From Cardiobacterium valvarum (GTDB taxonomy: Bacteria > Pseudomonadota > Gammaproteobacteria > Cardiobacteriales > Cardiobacteriaceae), in the NCBI RefSeq assembly GCF_900460955.1, contig NZ_UFUW01000001.1, forward strand, positions 2,217,001-2,281,000: DNA of 64,000 nt, read 5' to 3'. Both the position numbers and the translations under genes were made by a program. Positions 27,140 to 35,860 of the stretch are shown piece after piece. The notes beneath the pieces were generated by a model, which saw only the letters and a program-made list of their open reading frames with translations, was not told the DNA's origin and ran no database searches. The stretch's first letter is position 1. Each line of letters starts with the position of its first letter.

Positions 27140-27745
27140 ATGAAACTTAAAAAACTGATTGCAGTTGCCGTACTTGCTGCTGGTGCAGCTCCGGCATTTG
27201 CAGATCTGCCTGCAAATGAAGACCTGACTTCCGCTGGTGGAGATCTGGTCAAAAACCGTTGGGGCGAATGCGTTACCGTCAATGCCAACAAAGGCCTGAC
27301 TGGTTGCGGCGTACAAGCTCCTGCACCGGAACCGCCGAAAACGGAAATGGTCACCCAAACCGAAACCATCACTCTGGCCGCCGACACCTACTTCGATTTC
27401 GACAAGTACAAATTGAAACCGGCCGGTAAAGAAGCCCTGCAACAACTCGCAGGCGATCTGAATCAACGTGGTGCAAACATTCAGAAAATTACTGTCGTTG
27501 GTAACACCGACTCCAAAGGCTCTGACGCCTACAACCAAAAACTGTCTGAGCGTCGTGCCAACACTGTTGCCAACTACCTCGTAGAAAACGGCGTACCGCA
27601 GTCTTTGATCGAAGCCTACGGTAACGGTGAACGCAACCCGGTTGCCACCAACAAAACCGCCGAAGGCCGTGCGCAAAACCGTCGTGTAGACGTCACGGTT
27701 GACGGTCTTGTTGAACGCCAAGTACAACAACCTGTTGCCCAATAA
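27140..27745 (+). CDS. OmpA-family peptidoglycan-binding outer-membrane protein (RmpM-like)
   Basis: A 201-residue exported protein. The ATG at 27140 follows GGGAGAAG and starts a signal peptide (MKLKKLIAVAVLAAGAAPAFA). There is no N-terminal beta-barrel: a short region with RWGECVTVN and a Cys pair leads into a Pro-rich linker and a C-terminal OmpA domain with TYFDFDKYKLKPAGKEAL, VVGNTDSKGSDAYNQ and LSERRANTVANYLV, the site that binds diaminopimelate. The layout equals Neisseria RmpM, which tethers porins to peptidoglycan. Codon use favours high expression. A terminator follows. Confidence 0.9.
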   Translation: MKLKKLIAVAVLAAGAAPAFADLPANEDLTSAGGDLVKNRWGECVTVNANKGLTGCGVQAPAPEPPKTEMVTQTETITLAADTYFDFDKYKLKPAGKEALQQLAGDLNQRGANIQKITVVGNTDSKGSDAYNQKLSERRANTVANYLVENGVPQSLIEAYGNGERNPVATNKTAEGRAQNRRVDVTVDGLVERQVQQPVAQ

Positions 27746-27770
27746 GCACAACCCTATCGCCGCCTAATCC

Positions 27771-27794
27771 ACCCCCGTCTGACGGGGGTTTTTT
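27771..27794 (+). terminator. Terminator of the OmpA-like gene
   Basis: ACCCCCGTC-TGACGGGGGTTTTTT: a strong stem with a T-run, about 25 nt after the stop. Confidence 0.85.
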
Positions 27795-27855
27795 ATATGT
27801 CGTTGAATAGATAAAAAGCGCAACGCCGTTACAATTTTTGAGCTGTTTGACTATA
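27794..27855. repeat. Short Correia/IS630-like MITE, internally deleted
   Basis: About 62 bp bounded by TATATGTCGTTGAATAGAT and the complement of TATAGTCAAACAGCTCAAA, with a centre GCGCAACGCCGTTAC. It keeps both terminal repeats of the elements at 31761 and 34439 but has lost the core. It lies between a terminator and the amidotransferase gene. Confidence 0.65.
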
Positions 27856-27868
27856 TGAAAGAAGCCGT

Positions 27869-28600
27869 ATGAAACCACTTCTTATCCTTAAACTCGGTGC
27901 CCCCAAAGCCGACATCATCGCCCGCCTCGGCGAGTACAGCGACTGGATCGCGCGCACCATTGCGCCGGTGCAACACTCTGTGCGCGTGCTCGACATCATC
28001 GACGGTGAGGCTCTGCCTGCAGTGGATAGCGCCGCCGGCGTCATCCTTACCGGCTCGGCGCATATGGTGCCGGAGCGCCAACTTTGGAGTGAAGCCACCC
28101 GCGCCTGGCTGCAACAAGCCGTTCCCGCCGGGCTGCCCGTGTTTGCCATTTGCTACGGCCATCAACTGCTGGCGGATGCCTGCGGCGGCGCAGTCGGCGA
28201 TAACCCGCGCGGCCTAGAAATCGGCAGCACGACCATCACCCGCCTGCCGACCTGCGACAATGACCCCATCTTCGCCGCCCTGCCGGCACACTTCACCGCC
28301 AACGTCACCCATTACCAATCCGTGCTGCGCTTGCCCGCTGGTGCAACCGTTCTCGCCGCCAACGAACACGACCCGCATCAGGCCTACCGTATCGGTGCCC
28401 ACGCCTGGGGCGTACAATTCCACCCCGAATTTGATGCTGCTGCCATCCGCGCCCATATTGACGGCAGACGTGACACCATCACCGCTATCGGCCACGACCC
28501 GGATGCCATCCGTGCCGCTGTCCGCGCTGATACTCCCGACGCCGCCGCCCTGCTACGCCGCTTCGCCCGCTACGCCGCCACCCGCAGCGGCATCATCTGA
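27869..28600 (+). CDS. Class I glutamine amidotransferase (GMP-synthase-like domain)
   Basis: A stand-alone class I glutaminase-fold protein of 243 residues. The nucleophile is Cys95 in VFAICYGHQLLAD, and His185 with Glu187 in GVQFHPEF complete the triad. The oxyanion region is VILTGSAHM. Such proteins (YfeJ-like) are distinct from GuaA because the ATP-pyrophosphatase domain is absent; the substrate and amination partner are unknown. It stands between ompA and the Sel1 gene with its own short leader formed by a MITE remnant. Confidence 0.85.
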   Translation: MKPLLILKLGAPKADIIARLGEYSDWIARTIAPVQHSVRVLDIIDGEALPAVDSAAGVILTGSAHMVPERQLWSEATRAWLQQAVPAGLPVFAICYGHQLLADACGGAVGDNPRGLEIGSTTITRLPTCDNDPIFAALPAHFTANVTHYQSVLRLPAGATVLAANEHDPHQAYRIGAHAWGVQFHPEFDAAAIRAHIDGRRDTITAIGHDPDAIRAAVRADTPDAAALLRRFARYAATRSGII

Positions 28601-28645
28601 GCGGCACACCACATCCGTTTTTCATCATCCACAAGGAGTCCCATC

Positions 28646-29788
28646 ATGCCTATCCGTCCCCTCTTCCTCGCCGCTGCATTACTGGGTGCCGATATGGCAC
28701 TTGCCGCCGACACTGCCGTGCCGGAAGTCTCTGCCACCGCTGCGGCTGCCCTGCAAAAAGCCGATGCCGCCTACAACAATGCCGATTTTAAAGAAGCCTA
28801 CGCGATCTATAAAACCCTTGCCGACCAAGGCAATGCTCGCGCTGAAACCAGAATCGGCCTGATGTATGCCAATGGTGAACTTGGTAAGCGCGATATGGCT
28901 GAAGCTATCGCGCACTACGACAAAGCCGCTGCTGCGGGCGATGGCTATGCGCAATACCAGTTAGGTCTCGCTTTCCGTGAGGGTACAGGGGTCGAACAAG
29001 ATACCGCCGAAGCAGAAAAATGGTTTGCACAGGCGGGAAAAAGCCTGCACCAAGCCGCACTCCGTCAGGACGCTGAAGCGCAATATTTCTTGAGCCTCTT
29101 GTATCGCAACGGCTTGGGTGTCGTAAAAGACCTGCAGGAAAGCGGTCGGTGGCTGCAAAAAGCGGCTGAAAAAGGGTATCCGTCTGCTCAGGTAGCTTAT
29201 GGTCGTTTTCTGTACGAGGAAAACAAAGATACGGTAGGGCTGCTGGCATGGTGGGAAAAAGCGGCTAACCAAGGCAACTGGCCGGCGCAAGTCGCTTTAG
29301 CCAGAGCTTACACGAAAGGTGATTACGGCATTCCCAAAGAGCAAACAAAAGTAGATGAATGGTATCGCCGTCTCCTGCCTGCACTGGAAAAAGCTGCCCG
29401 GCAGGGCTCAATTTATGCGCAAACAGAGCTAGGGAAATATTATCTCGCCGCAAAAGACGTTCCTGCTGCCTCCGAAAAAGCGCAGGAATGGTTGGAAAAG
29501 GCTGCTACGCAGGGATCCAGAGCCGCACAAACCATACTCGGCATGGGTTATCTGAAAGGCGAGGAGGGGTTTACCGCCAATCCTGAAAAAGCACAGGAAT
29601 GGCTGGAAAAAGCGGCCCAGCAGGGCTCTGTTATCGCACAATCCATACTTAGTATCAGTTATCTGCACGGCGACGGACTTCCCACTGACCCGGAAAAAGC
29701 AAGGTATTGGTCAGAGAAAGTAGAGAAAGCCGCTGCGCAAGGCGACGAAACGGCGCGGGCGCTGTTAAGAGCCCTCCCCGCCAAATAA
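28646..29788 (+). CDS. Exported Sel1-like (TPR-type) repeat protein
   Basis: A 380-residue protein with a cleavable signal peptide (ending ADMALAAD) and a chain of about eight Sel1-like repeats, seen as spaced AEKWFAQAG, AQYFLSLLYRNGLGV, GRWLQKAAEKGYPSAQ, AQEWLEKAAQQGS and similar helical pairs. It is probably a periplasmic or surface protein-protein interaction scaffold; no catalytic motif is visible. AAGGAG precedes the ATG. It ends 9 nt before uup, with which it may be co-transcribed. Two of the repeat pairs near residues 275-320 are nearly identical, so repeat number may vary between strains. Confidence 0.88.
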   Translation: MPIRPLFLAAALLGADMALAADTAVPEVSATAAAALQKADAAYNNADFKEAYAIYKTLADQGNARAETRIGLMYANGELGKRDMAEAIAHYDKAAAAGDGYAQYQLGLAFREGTGVEQDTAEAEKWFAQAGKSLHQAALRQDAEAQYFLSLLYRNGLGVVKDLQESGRWLQKAAEKGYPSAQVAYGRFLYEENKDTVGLLAWWEKAANQGNWPAQVALARAYTKGDYGIPKEQTKVDEWYRRLLPALEKAARQGSIYAQTELGKYYLAAKDVPAASEKAQEWLEKAATQGSRAAQTILGMGYLKGEEGFTANPEKAQEWLEKAAQQGSVIAQSILSISYLHGDGLPTDPEKARYWSEKVEKAAAQGDETARALLRALPAK

Positions 29789-29797
29789 GGAAACCCC

Positions 29798-31705
29798 ATG
29801 CCCCTCCTCCTCACTGCCCAAGACCTCTCGCTTGCCTTCGGCTGGCGGCCCTTGCTCGATCACGTCAACTTCTCGCTGGAAAGCGGCGAGCGCGTCGCCC
29901 TGCTGGGCCGCAACGGCGAGGGCAAATCCACCCTGCTCAATGTCTTGCGCGGGGCACAGACGCCGGATGACGGCAGCCTGCGCATCAGCGAAGGCGTGCG
30001 CATCGCCTATCTGCCGCAAGACCCGCCCGCAGCGGACGCGCGCACGGTGCGCGAAGTCGTGCGCGACGGGCTGGCTGAAACTGCCGCGCTGGTCGAGCGT
30101 TACCAAACCCTGCTTGCCGCCCATGACGCGCATGATGCCGATGAACTCGCCCGTCTCGAAGCAGCGGTAGCGGCAGCAGACGGCTGGCAGCTGGATAACC
30201 GTATCGACGGCATCCTGCAACGTTTCGACCTCGATGGCACGACGCAGATGGCGGATTTGTCCGGCGGCTGGCGGCGGCGCGTCTGGCTGGCGCGGGTGCT
30301 GGTTGCCCGTCCCGACGTTCTACTGCTTGACGAACCGACCAACCACCTCGATATGGGCACCATCATCTGGCTGGAGAACCTGCTCAACAATTTTGCCAGC
30401 GCCGTCGTTTTCGTCACCCACGACCGCGCCTTCCTCGAAAAAGTCGCGAACCGCATTTGGGAACTGGATCGCGGCCGCCTGCTCGACGTGAAAAGCGACT
30501 ACCGCCGCTTCCTGCGCACCCGCGAGGAAGCACAACATGCCGAAGCCGAAGCGCAGGCGCGTTTCGACAAGAAACTTGCCGAAGAAGAAATCTGGATACG
30601 CCAGGGCATCAAGGCGCGGCGCACCCGCAACGAAGGCCGCGTGCGCGCGCTGAAAGCGATGCGCGCCGAACGCGCCGCGCGCATCGAGCGGCAGGGCAAG
30701 GCGAATCTGCAACTGGACGCTGGCGAGCGCAGCGGGCGGCAGGTAATCGTCGCCGAAAACCTCAGCTTCGCCCACGCAGGCGGCGCACCGCTGGTGCAGG
30801 ATTTCAGCGACATCATCGAGCGCGGCGAGAAAATCGGTCTCGTCGGCGCGAACGGCGCGGGCAAAACCACCCTGCTGCGCCTGCTCCTTGGCGAATTGCC
30901 GCCGACGGCAGGCCGTCTCAAACACGGCACAAAACTGGAAGTCGCCTACTTCGACCAGTTGCGCGCCCAGCTTGATCCTGAAGAAACCCTGCGCGACAGC
31001 GTCGGCGCGGGGCGGGACTACATCGAGACGAACGGCCAGCGCAAGCACATCGCCGCCTACCTGCAAGATTTCCTCTTTCCGCCTGAACGCTGGCGCACCC
31101 CGGTCAGCGCGCTCTCCGGCGGCGAACGGGCCCGCCTCCTGCTGGCGCGCCTTTTCGCGCAGCCGGCAAACGTCCTCGTGCTGGACGAACCGACCAACGA
31201 CCTCGACATCGAAACCCTGGAACTGCTGGAAGAAGTGCTGGCGGACTACCCCGGCACGGTGCTCCTGGTCAGCCATGACCGCGCCTTCCTTGATGCCGTC
31301 GTCACCCGCCTGTGGGTATTCAACCGTCACAAAGGCAAAATCGAGCAAATCGTTGGCGGTTTCAGTGACTGGCTGCAACAGGGCGGCGACATCGCCCAAC
31401 TGGAAGAAGCCGCCGCGCCCGCCGTGAAAACAGCAGAAAAACCCGTTGCCCCTGCCGCCCCGCCCGCCGAAAAGCGCGGCAACAAGCTGTCCTACAAATA
31501 CCAGCGCGAACTCGAAGCCCTACCTGCGCAGATTGAAGCGGCAGAAGCCGAAGTTGCCCGCCTCACCGCTGCCGTGCAGGAAGCGGATTTCTACCAGCAA
31601 CCGCAGGAAGCTCAACAGGCAGGCTTTGCCGCGCTGGAAGCGGCGCAGCAGCAGCTGGATGCGCTGGTCGAACGCTGGATGCAGCTTGAAGACGGAGAGG
31701 TGTGA
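29798..31705 (+). CDS. uup: ABC-F ATPase Uup
   Basis: A soluble 635-residue ABC-F protein, the same length as E. coli Uup. Two ATPase domains are present: Walker A GRNGEGKST near 47 and GANGAGKTT near 355, signatures LSGGWRRR and LSGGERARL, and Walker B VLLLDEPTNHLD and VLVLDEPTNDLD. The linker between them is highly charged. The C-terminal coiled coil (from about residue 555) is the DNA/ribosome-binding tail that marks Uup within the family. It is linked to precise transposon excision and ribosome-associated functions. It lies 9 nt after the Sel1 gene. Confidence 0.93.
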   Translation: MPLLLTAQDLSLAFGWRPLLDHVNFSLESGERVALLGRNGEGKSTLLNVLRGAQTPDDGSLRISEGVRIAYLPQDPPAADARTVREVVRDGLAETAALVERYQTLLAAHDAHDADELARLEAAVAAADGWQLDNRIDGILQRFDLDGTTQMADLSGGWRRRVWLARVLVARPDVLLLDEPTNHLDMGTIIWLENLLNNFASAVVFVTHDRAFLEKVANRIWELDRGRLLDVKSDYRRFLRTREEAQHAEAEAQARFDKKLAEEEIWIRQGIKARRTRNEGRVRALKAMRAERAARIERQGKANLQLDAGERSGRQVIVAENLSFAHAGGAPLVQDFSDIIERGEKIGLVGANGAGKTTLLRLLLGELPPTAGRLKHGTKLEVAYFDQLRAQLDPEETLRDSVGAGRDYIETNGQRKHIAAYLQDFLFPPERWRTPVSALSGGERARLLLARLFAQPANVLVLDEPTNDLDIETLELLEEVLADYPGTVLLVSHDRAFLDAVVTRLWVFNRHKGKIEQIVGGFSDWLQQGGDIAQLEEAAAPAVKTAEKPVAPAAPPAEKRGNKLSYKYQRELEALPAQIEAAEAEVARLTAAVQEADFYQQPQEAQQAGFAALEAAQQQLDALVERWMQLEDGEV

Positions 31706-31760
31706 GTCTTCCTCTCACCCTCGGCAGCAGCTTAGGTCTGCAAACCTGTATAATCAGTAA

Positions 31761-31869
31761 TATAGTCGTCATAAATAGGATTGTGTTGCGGCGTTGGTGC
31801 ATCTTGCCGGGCTTTCTGTACGCTCTTCGGCGCACCACCTTGTCTCGCTTCCTATTTGAAACGACTATA
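31761..31869. repeat. Correia-like repeat element (109 bp)
   Basis: Bounded by 20-bp inverted ends TATAGTCGTCATAAATAGGA and, on the other strand, TATAGTCGTTTCAAATAGGA, with TA at each edge. The interior, read on the minus strand, follows the Correia core pattern (ACAAGG...GCCGAAGA...GTACAG...CGGCAAG...CAACGC). The length is close to the roughly 106-bp Neisseria class. It separates uup from the TPR gene. Confidence 0.75.
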
Positions 31870-31944
31870 AATGGATGACCCGCCCCACCTGTGCCCCGTC
31901 ATCTCCCTACCGAACAGGCCACCGCCACAACAAAAAACCCTGAC

Positions 31945-32853
31945 ATGACCCAAGCCCGCGCCGACAACCCCCTCTACACCCGTGCCTACGCTGCCATGGA
32001 TCGTGGCGACCTTGCTGCCGCACAGCGCTATTTCAGCAAACTCATTCGCGAAACCCCGCAGAACCGCCACTACCACTACATGTACGCGCTGGCCAGCAAA
32101 TACCGGGGTGACTGGACGGGCGCGCTCACCCACAACCTGCGTGCCATCGCGCTCGCCGCCGAACACGACGACGCTCCCTACTGGAACGCGGGCATCGCCG
32201 CCACCGCCCTTGAAGACTGGGCAAAAGCGCGCCGCCTGTGGCGCGCCTGCGGCATCGCCGTCCCTGAGGGCACCGGCCCCATCAGCGGTAACTACGGCAT
32301 TGCCGCCATCCGCCTGCACCCCTGGGCGGCAACCAGCGAAACCGTGCTGGCGCGGCGCATTGACCCCGTGCGCGCCCGCCTGCTTGGCGTGCCGCATCCT
32401 GCGAGCGGGCACCGCTTTGGCGACATCATCCTGCACGACAGCGTGCCGACCGGCTACCGCCAGCACAACGGCATGGAAATCCCCGAATACAGCGAACTCG
32501 CCCGCCTGAAACCCTCACCGTATCCCACCTACACCGCGCGCGTCCGCTGCAGCGACGCCGCCGAACTGCAATCCCTGCTTGATGACGGCGCAAGCGGTGA
32601 CATCGCCTGCATCGAAGCGCGCCCTGCCAACAGCGATGGCAGCATCACCCTCGACATCGCCGCCAAAACCCGCCTCGCCGTCGCCCAACTCCTCTGCGAC
32701 TGGGCGCTCGCCGCCGATAGTCGCTCGCTTGAACACATCAGCAGCGAAGAGCTGCCCGTGCCCCCGCCTGACGGCCACCCGCACTGGTGGCTGGCTCCGA
32801 AAAATACTGCCCCGCTGCCGGCGGCAGACAGTGCCGTCCACGCCGCCCCGTAA
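31945..32853 (+). CDS. TPR-containing protein of unknown role
   Basis: A soluble protein of 302 residues from the ATG at 31945; an in-frame GTG at 31891 would add 18 residues, and neither start has a strong ribosome site. The N-terminal half has two or three TPR-like helix pairs (AYAAMDRGDLAAAQRYFSKL, YHYMYALASKYRGDWTGAL, NAGIAATALEDWAKARRLW). The C-terminal half is a separate domain with the pattern GDIILHDSVPTGYR and ends in a Pro-rich tail. No signal peptide. It lies 23 nt before scpA, so it may be co-transcribed; function unknown. Confidence 0.8.
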   Translation: MTQARADNPLYTRAYAAMDRGDLAAAQRYFSKLIRETPQNRHYHYMYALASKYRGDWTGALTHNLRAIALAAEHDDAPYWNAGIAATALEDWAKARRLWRACGIAVPEGTGPISGNYGIAAIRLHPWAATSETVLARRIDPVRARLLGVPHPASGHRFGDIILHDSVPTGYRQHNGMEIPEYSELARLKPSPYPTYTARVRCSDAAELQSLLDDGASGDIACIEARPANSDGSITLDIAAKTRLAVAQLLCDWALAADSRSLEHISSEELPVPPPDGHPHWWLAPKNTAPLPAADSAVHAAP

Positions 32854-32876
32854 CTCATCCGCATAAGCACAGCCGC

Positions 32877-33659
32877 ATGGAACAGACCGTCCTCCTCTTC
32901 GGCGAACCCGTCACCCAACTGCCGCAAGACCTCTACATCCCGCCCGATGCCCTGCGCGTCCTGCTCGACACCTTCAGCGGCCCGCTTGATCTGCTCATCT
33001 ACCTCATCCGCAAGCAAAACATCGACATCCTCGATATCCCCGTCACCCTCATCACCGAGCAATACCTCGCCTACCTTGACCTGATGGAAGAAATGGACAT
33101 GGTATTGGCGGCGGAATACCTGCTGATGGCCGCGACGCTGGCGGAAATCAAAGCGCGCATGATGCTGCCGCGCCCGCCACAGAGCGACGACGAACCCGAA
33201 ACCGATCCGCGCGCCCGGCTCGCCGAACAAATACTGGCCTACATCCAGACCGGGAAAGCGGCAGAAAACCTCGCCGCCCTGCCCCGCGTCGGCGCCGACA
33301 CGGCCCTCTCGGCCCACCTGCCGCCAGTGGGTGCGCAGCCCGTCATCAAGCCACCGGCGGACGCGCACAAACTGGCCGACGTGCTGCGCAAACTCTGGCT
33401 GCGCCACGACCTGCGCCGCGCGCACGAAGTCGAAAACGAAAGTTACTCGCTCGCCGAGCGCATGGACAGCATGCAGGCGCGCCTCAGGAACCACCCCGAC
33501 TGGCAACCGCTCACCGCTTTCTACGGTGCGGGCGAAGGACGCGAAGGCTTTGTAGTCAGCCTGATGGCGATGCTCGAACTCGACCGCTCACAATTACTCG
33601 AATGGCAACAGGCAGCGCTGTTTGCCCCGGTCAACCTGCGCCTGCGCCAGTCGCCATAA
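32877..33659 (+). CDS. scpA: Segregation and condensation protein A
   Basis: A 260-residue kleisin subunit of the SMC-ScpAB condensin, which organises and segregates the chromosome. The start at 32877 gives the N-terminal SMC-binding region with FSGPLDLLIYLIRKQNIDI and VTLITEQYLAYLDLM, highly typical of the family, then AAEYLLMAATLAEIKARMML. The C-terminal winged helix (EGFVVSLMAMLELDRSQLLE) binds the second SMC head. scpB is not visible downstream; the next gene is on the opposite strand. Confidence 0.93.
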   Translation: MEQTVLLFGEPVTQLPQDLYIPPDALRVLLDTFSGPLDLLIYLIRKQNIDILDIPVTLITEQYLAYLDLMEEMDMVLAAEYLLMAATLAEIKARMMLPRPPQSDDEPETDPRARLAEQILAYIQTGKAAENLAALPRVGADTALSAHLPPVGAQPVIKPPADAHKLADVLRKLWLRHDLRRAHEVENESYSLAERMDSMQARLRNHPDWQPLTAFYGAGEGREGFVVSLMAMLELDRSQLLEWQQAALFAPVNLRLRQSP

Positions 33660-33764
33660 GCAAACGATAAACATGGCTCCATCCGCTGGGCGGGCGGCGG
33701 CGTAGTATTCGCCGCGCTATCCACCTATCTATGACCGTAGCTGGCAGCAGGCATCGGTAACCTT

Positions 33765-34388
33765 TCAGGCCAGCACCTCGGCCAGCACGTGCAGGATGAT
33801 GGCGCTCGATGCCGCGCCGGGGTCTTTATGGCCCGCGCTGCGTTCGCCGAGGTAGCTGGCGCGGCCTTTTTTGGCAACAAGCGGGATGGTGCTTTCTGCC
33901 GCTTCCTGCGCGACGGCGGCGGCTTTGGCGCTGGCCGTTGCCAGATCTGCACCGTCTGCGGCCGCCTGTTGCAGGGCGGCGGCGGCAGGCTGCCACACGT
34001 CGATCATGGTTTTGTCGCCCACTACCGCCTGGCCGCGCGCGGCAAGGCCGGCGACGCCGTCGGCAATGGCCTGGGCGAGGGTGGCGGTATCAAGGTCGGT
34101 TTTGCCATTCAGTGCAGAGGCGGTTTTGAGGAAGAGGGTGCCGTAGAGCGGGCCGCTGGCACCGCCGACGGAGGACAGCAGGGTCATGCCGGTGGTTTTG
34201 GCGAGGCTGCCGAGGTCTTGTCCTTCCTGGCCGTGCAGTTTTTCGACGGCTTTGTGGAAGCCGCGCTGGATGTTGAGGCCGTGATCGCCGTCGCCGATGG
34301 CGGTGTCAAGGGCGGTGAGTTCGTCTTGCGCGGCGCTGAGGGCGGCGGCGCTTTGTTCGATCCAGGCGAGGTATTGGCTGCTGTTCAT
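33765..34388 (-). CDS. dhaL: Dihydroxyacetone kinase ADP-binding subunit DhaL
   Basis: A 207-residue nucleotide-carrying subunit of the PTS-dependent dihydroxyacetone kinase; bound ADP is rephosphorylated by DhaM and donates to DhaK. The ATG at 34388 follows AAGGA. Mg-binding aspartates lie in TAIGDGDHGLNI, and SSVGGASGPLYGTLF and GRASYLGERSAGHKDPGA are strong signatures. It is separated from dhaK by about 400 bp that carry a Correia-like element, so coupling to dhaMK may be weakened. Confidence 0.94.
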   Translation of the reverse strand: MNSSQYLAWIEQSAAALSAAQDELTALDTAIGDGDHGLNIQRGFHKAVEKLHGQEGQDLGSLAKTTGMTLLSSVGGASGPLYGTLFLKTASALNGKTDLDTATLAQAIADGVAGLAARGQAVVGDKTMIDVWQPAAAALQQAAADGADLATASAKAAAVAQEAAESTIPLVAKKGRASYLGERSAGHKDPGAASSAIILHVLAEVLA

Positions 34389-34438
34389 AGGGGTTCCTTG
34401 TGGTTTGGAGTGGTAAGCGGGGTAATCATCGGGGCCGC

Positions 34439-34546
34439 TATAGTTAAACATCTAAAAAATCGTAACGGCGTTGCGTCGCCTTGCCGTACTACCTGTACTG
34501 TCTGCGGCGACGCGCCTTGTTACGCTTTTTTATCTATTCAACTATA
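34439..34546. repeat. Correia-like repeat element (108 bp) between dhaK and dhaL
   Basis: Inverted ends TATAGTTAAACATCTAAAAA and, on the minus strand, TATAGTTGAATAGATAAAAA. The core, read on the minus strand, includes GCCGCAGACAGTACAGGTAG and TACGGCAAGGCGACGCAACG, nearly identical to the Correia element of Neisseria. TA lies at both borders. It is the best-preserved copy in the window. Confidence 0.85.
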
Positions 34547-34795
34547 TGTCTCTACGTTTTCTTGCTGCGTATCGCTGCCGTGTTGCCGCAGGTTTTATGG
34601 TGGGCTAAAGCCCACCCTACGGTTTGGGTAGTCACCAAGCGGGTCATTATTGGGCTCGTCAAGCGGAGCCGAAGTCCCCTCCCCCGTGCGCGGGGGAGGG
34701 CCAGGGTGGGGGTGTTCGTCCGCAGGGCGAAACCATCGTCCAGCGGGGCCGTTACCGAGCCCGCGCAGGGTAGGCGTTCGCCTAGCGGTTTTGGG
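34547..34795. other. Gene-free interval between dhaK and dhaL with palindromes
   Basis: No gene seen. It holds a hairpin GGTGGGCTAAAGCCCACC (34599-34616), two reverse-orientation sequences related to the 25-bp repeat (CACCAAGCGGGTCATTATTG near 34635 and GCTCGTCAAGCGGAG near 34655), and a GC-rich palindrome (CCCCTCCCCCGTGCGCGGGG) near 34677 of the type also found within recD and at 4203. Confidence 0.6.
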
Positions 34796-35860
34796 TTACC
34801 AGTTGAGCGCCGGGGTGTGTACCGGGGCGTCGTAGAGGGTGAGGGTGTCGTCATCAACGGCGAGCAGGGTGATGGAGACGCCCTGCATGTCGAGCGAGGT
34901 GCAGTAGCTGCCAACGAGGCTGCGCGCGATGGTGATGCCGTTCGCCGCGCAGGCTTGCGCCAGGCGGTGATAGACGCCATAGCATTCGGAGAGCGGTACG
35001 CTGCCGAGGTTGTTCACCATGGCGATGACGCGGTCGCCCGCTTGCAGCGGGGTTTTGGCGACGGTTTCTTCGTCCCAGCTCGCGGTGTCACGATTCCATT
35101 GGCGCAGGGGGCGGCTGTAAGCGCCGTGTTCGATGAGGGTGCCGAACATTTGACCGACCACGGTGTCGAGGTCGGTGTAAGGGCGGCGTTCGATGCCGGG
35201 TTCACCGTGGATGCCGACGCCGTATTCGATTTCGTTATCGGCGAGGGTAAAGGAGGGTTTGCCCGCTGCCGGCACGGTGCAGGCACCGAGGGCGATACCG
35301 ATGCTGTGGCAGTGGTTGTTGAGTTTGCGGCCAAGGGCAGCGAGGCTGTCGAGGTCGTCGCCCCGGCGGGCGGCGGCACCGAGCAGTTTTTCGATGAGGA
35401 CGGTGCCGGCGACGCCACGGCGTCCGGCGGTGTAGAGGCTGTCTTTGACGGCCACATCGTCATCGGTGAGGACGACGGCGACGGGGTGGCCCATGTCGTG
35501 CAGGAGTTCGGTAGCGGTTTCGAAGTTCAGGACGTCGCCGGTGTAGTTTTTGATGATGAGCAGCACGCCGCGTCCGCTGTCCACTGCTTCGGCGCAGGCA
35601 AGGACTTGATCCGGCGTGGGCGAGGTAAAGATTTCGCCCGGTACGGCACCGTCGAGCATCCCGTCGCCGATGAAGCCGCTGTGCATGGGTTCGTGACCGC
35701 TGCCGCCGCCGCAGATGAGGCCGACTTTGCCGGCGACCGGTGCGTCTGCGCGGGTGATGTAGGTGGGATCGCGGTGCAAGGTGAGGCCGGGGTGGGCGGC
35801 AACGAAGCCTTGCAGCTGTTCGTCGAGGATGGTGTCCACACGGTTGATGAGTTTTTTCAT
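34796..35860 (-). CDS. dhaK: Dihydroxyacetone kinase substrate-binding subunit DhaK
   Basis: A 354-residue subunit that binds dihydroxyacetone covalently through His218 (YGVGIHGEPGIE; residue 218 here, the same number as in E. coli). Other hallmarks are LICGGGSGHEPMHSGFIGDG near residue 48 and VLLIIKNYTGDVLNF near residue 99. It receives phosphate from DhaL-ATP, producing dihydroxyacetone phosphate for glycolysis. The start overlaps the dhaM stop (ATGA), so the two are coupled. Confidence 0.96.
   Translation of the reverse strand: MKKLINRVDTILDEQLQGFVAAHPGLTLHRDPTYITRADAPVAGKVGLICGGGSGHEPMHSGFIGDGMLDGAVPGEIFTSPTPDQVLACAEAVDSGRGVLLIIKNYTGDVLNFETATELLHDMGHPVAVVLTDDDVAVKDSLYTAGRRGVAGTVLIEKLLGAAARRGDDLDSLAALGRKLNNHCHSIGIALGACTVPAAGKPSFTLADNEIEYGVGIHGEPGIERRPYTDLDTVVGQMFGTLIEHGAYSRPLRQWNRDTASWDEETVAKTPLQAGDRVIAMVNNLGSVPLSECYGVYHRLAQACAANGITIARSLVGSYCTSLDMQGVSITLLAVDDDTLTLYDAPVHTPALNW

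Noticed and set aside
26914..27150. 78-residue frame upstream of the OmpA-like gene
   Set aside because: It covers the predicted promoter and leader, has no ribosome site and no family resemblance.
27774..27790. Neisserial DNA uptake sequence (GCCGTCTGAA)
   Set aside because: Only partial matches (CCGTCTGA in the ompA terminator and GCCGTCTGAGG near 57031); not repeated often enough in this window to support an uptake sequence.
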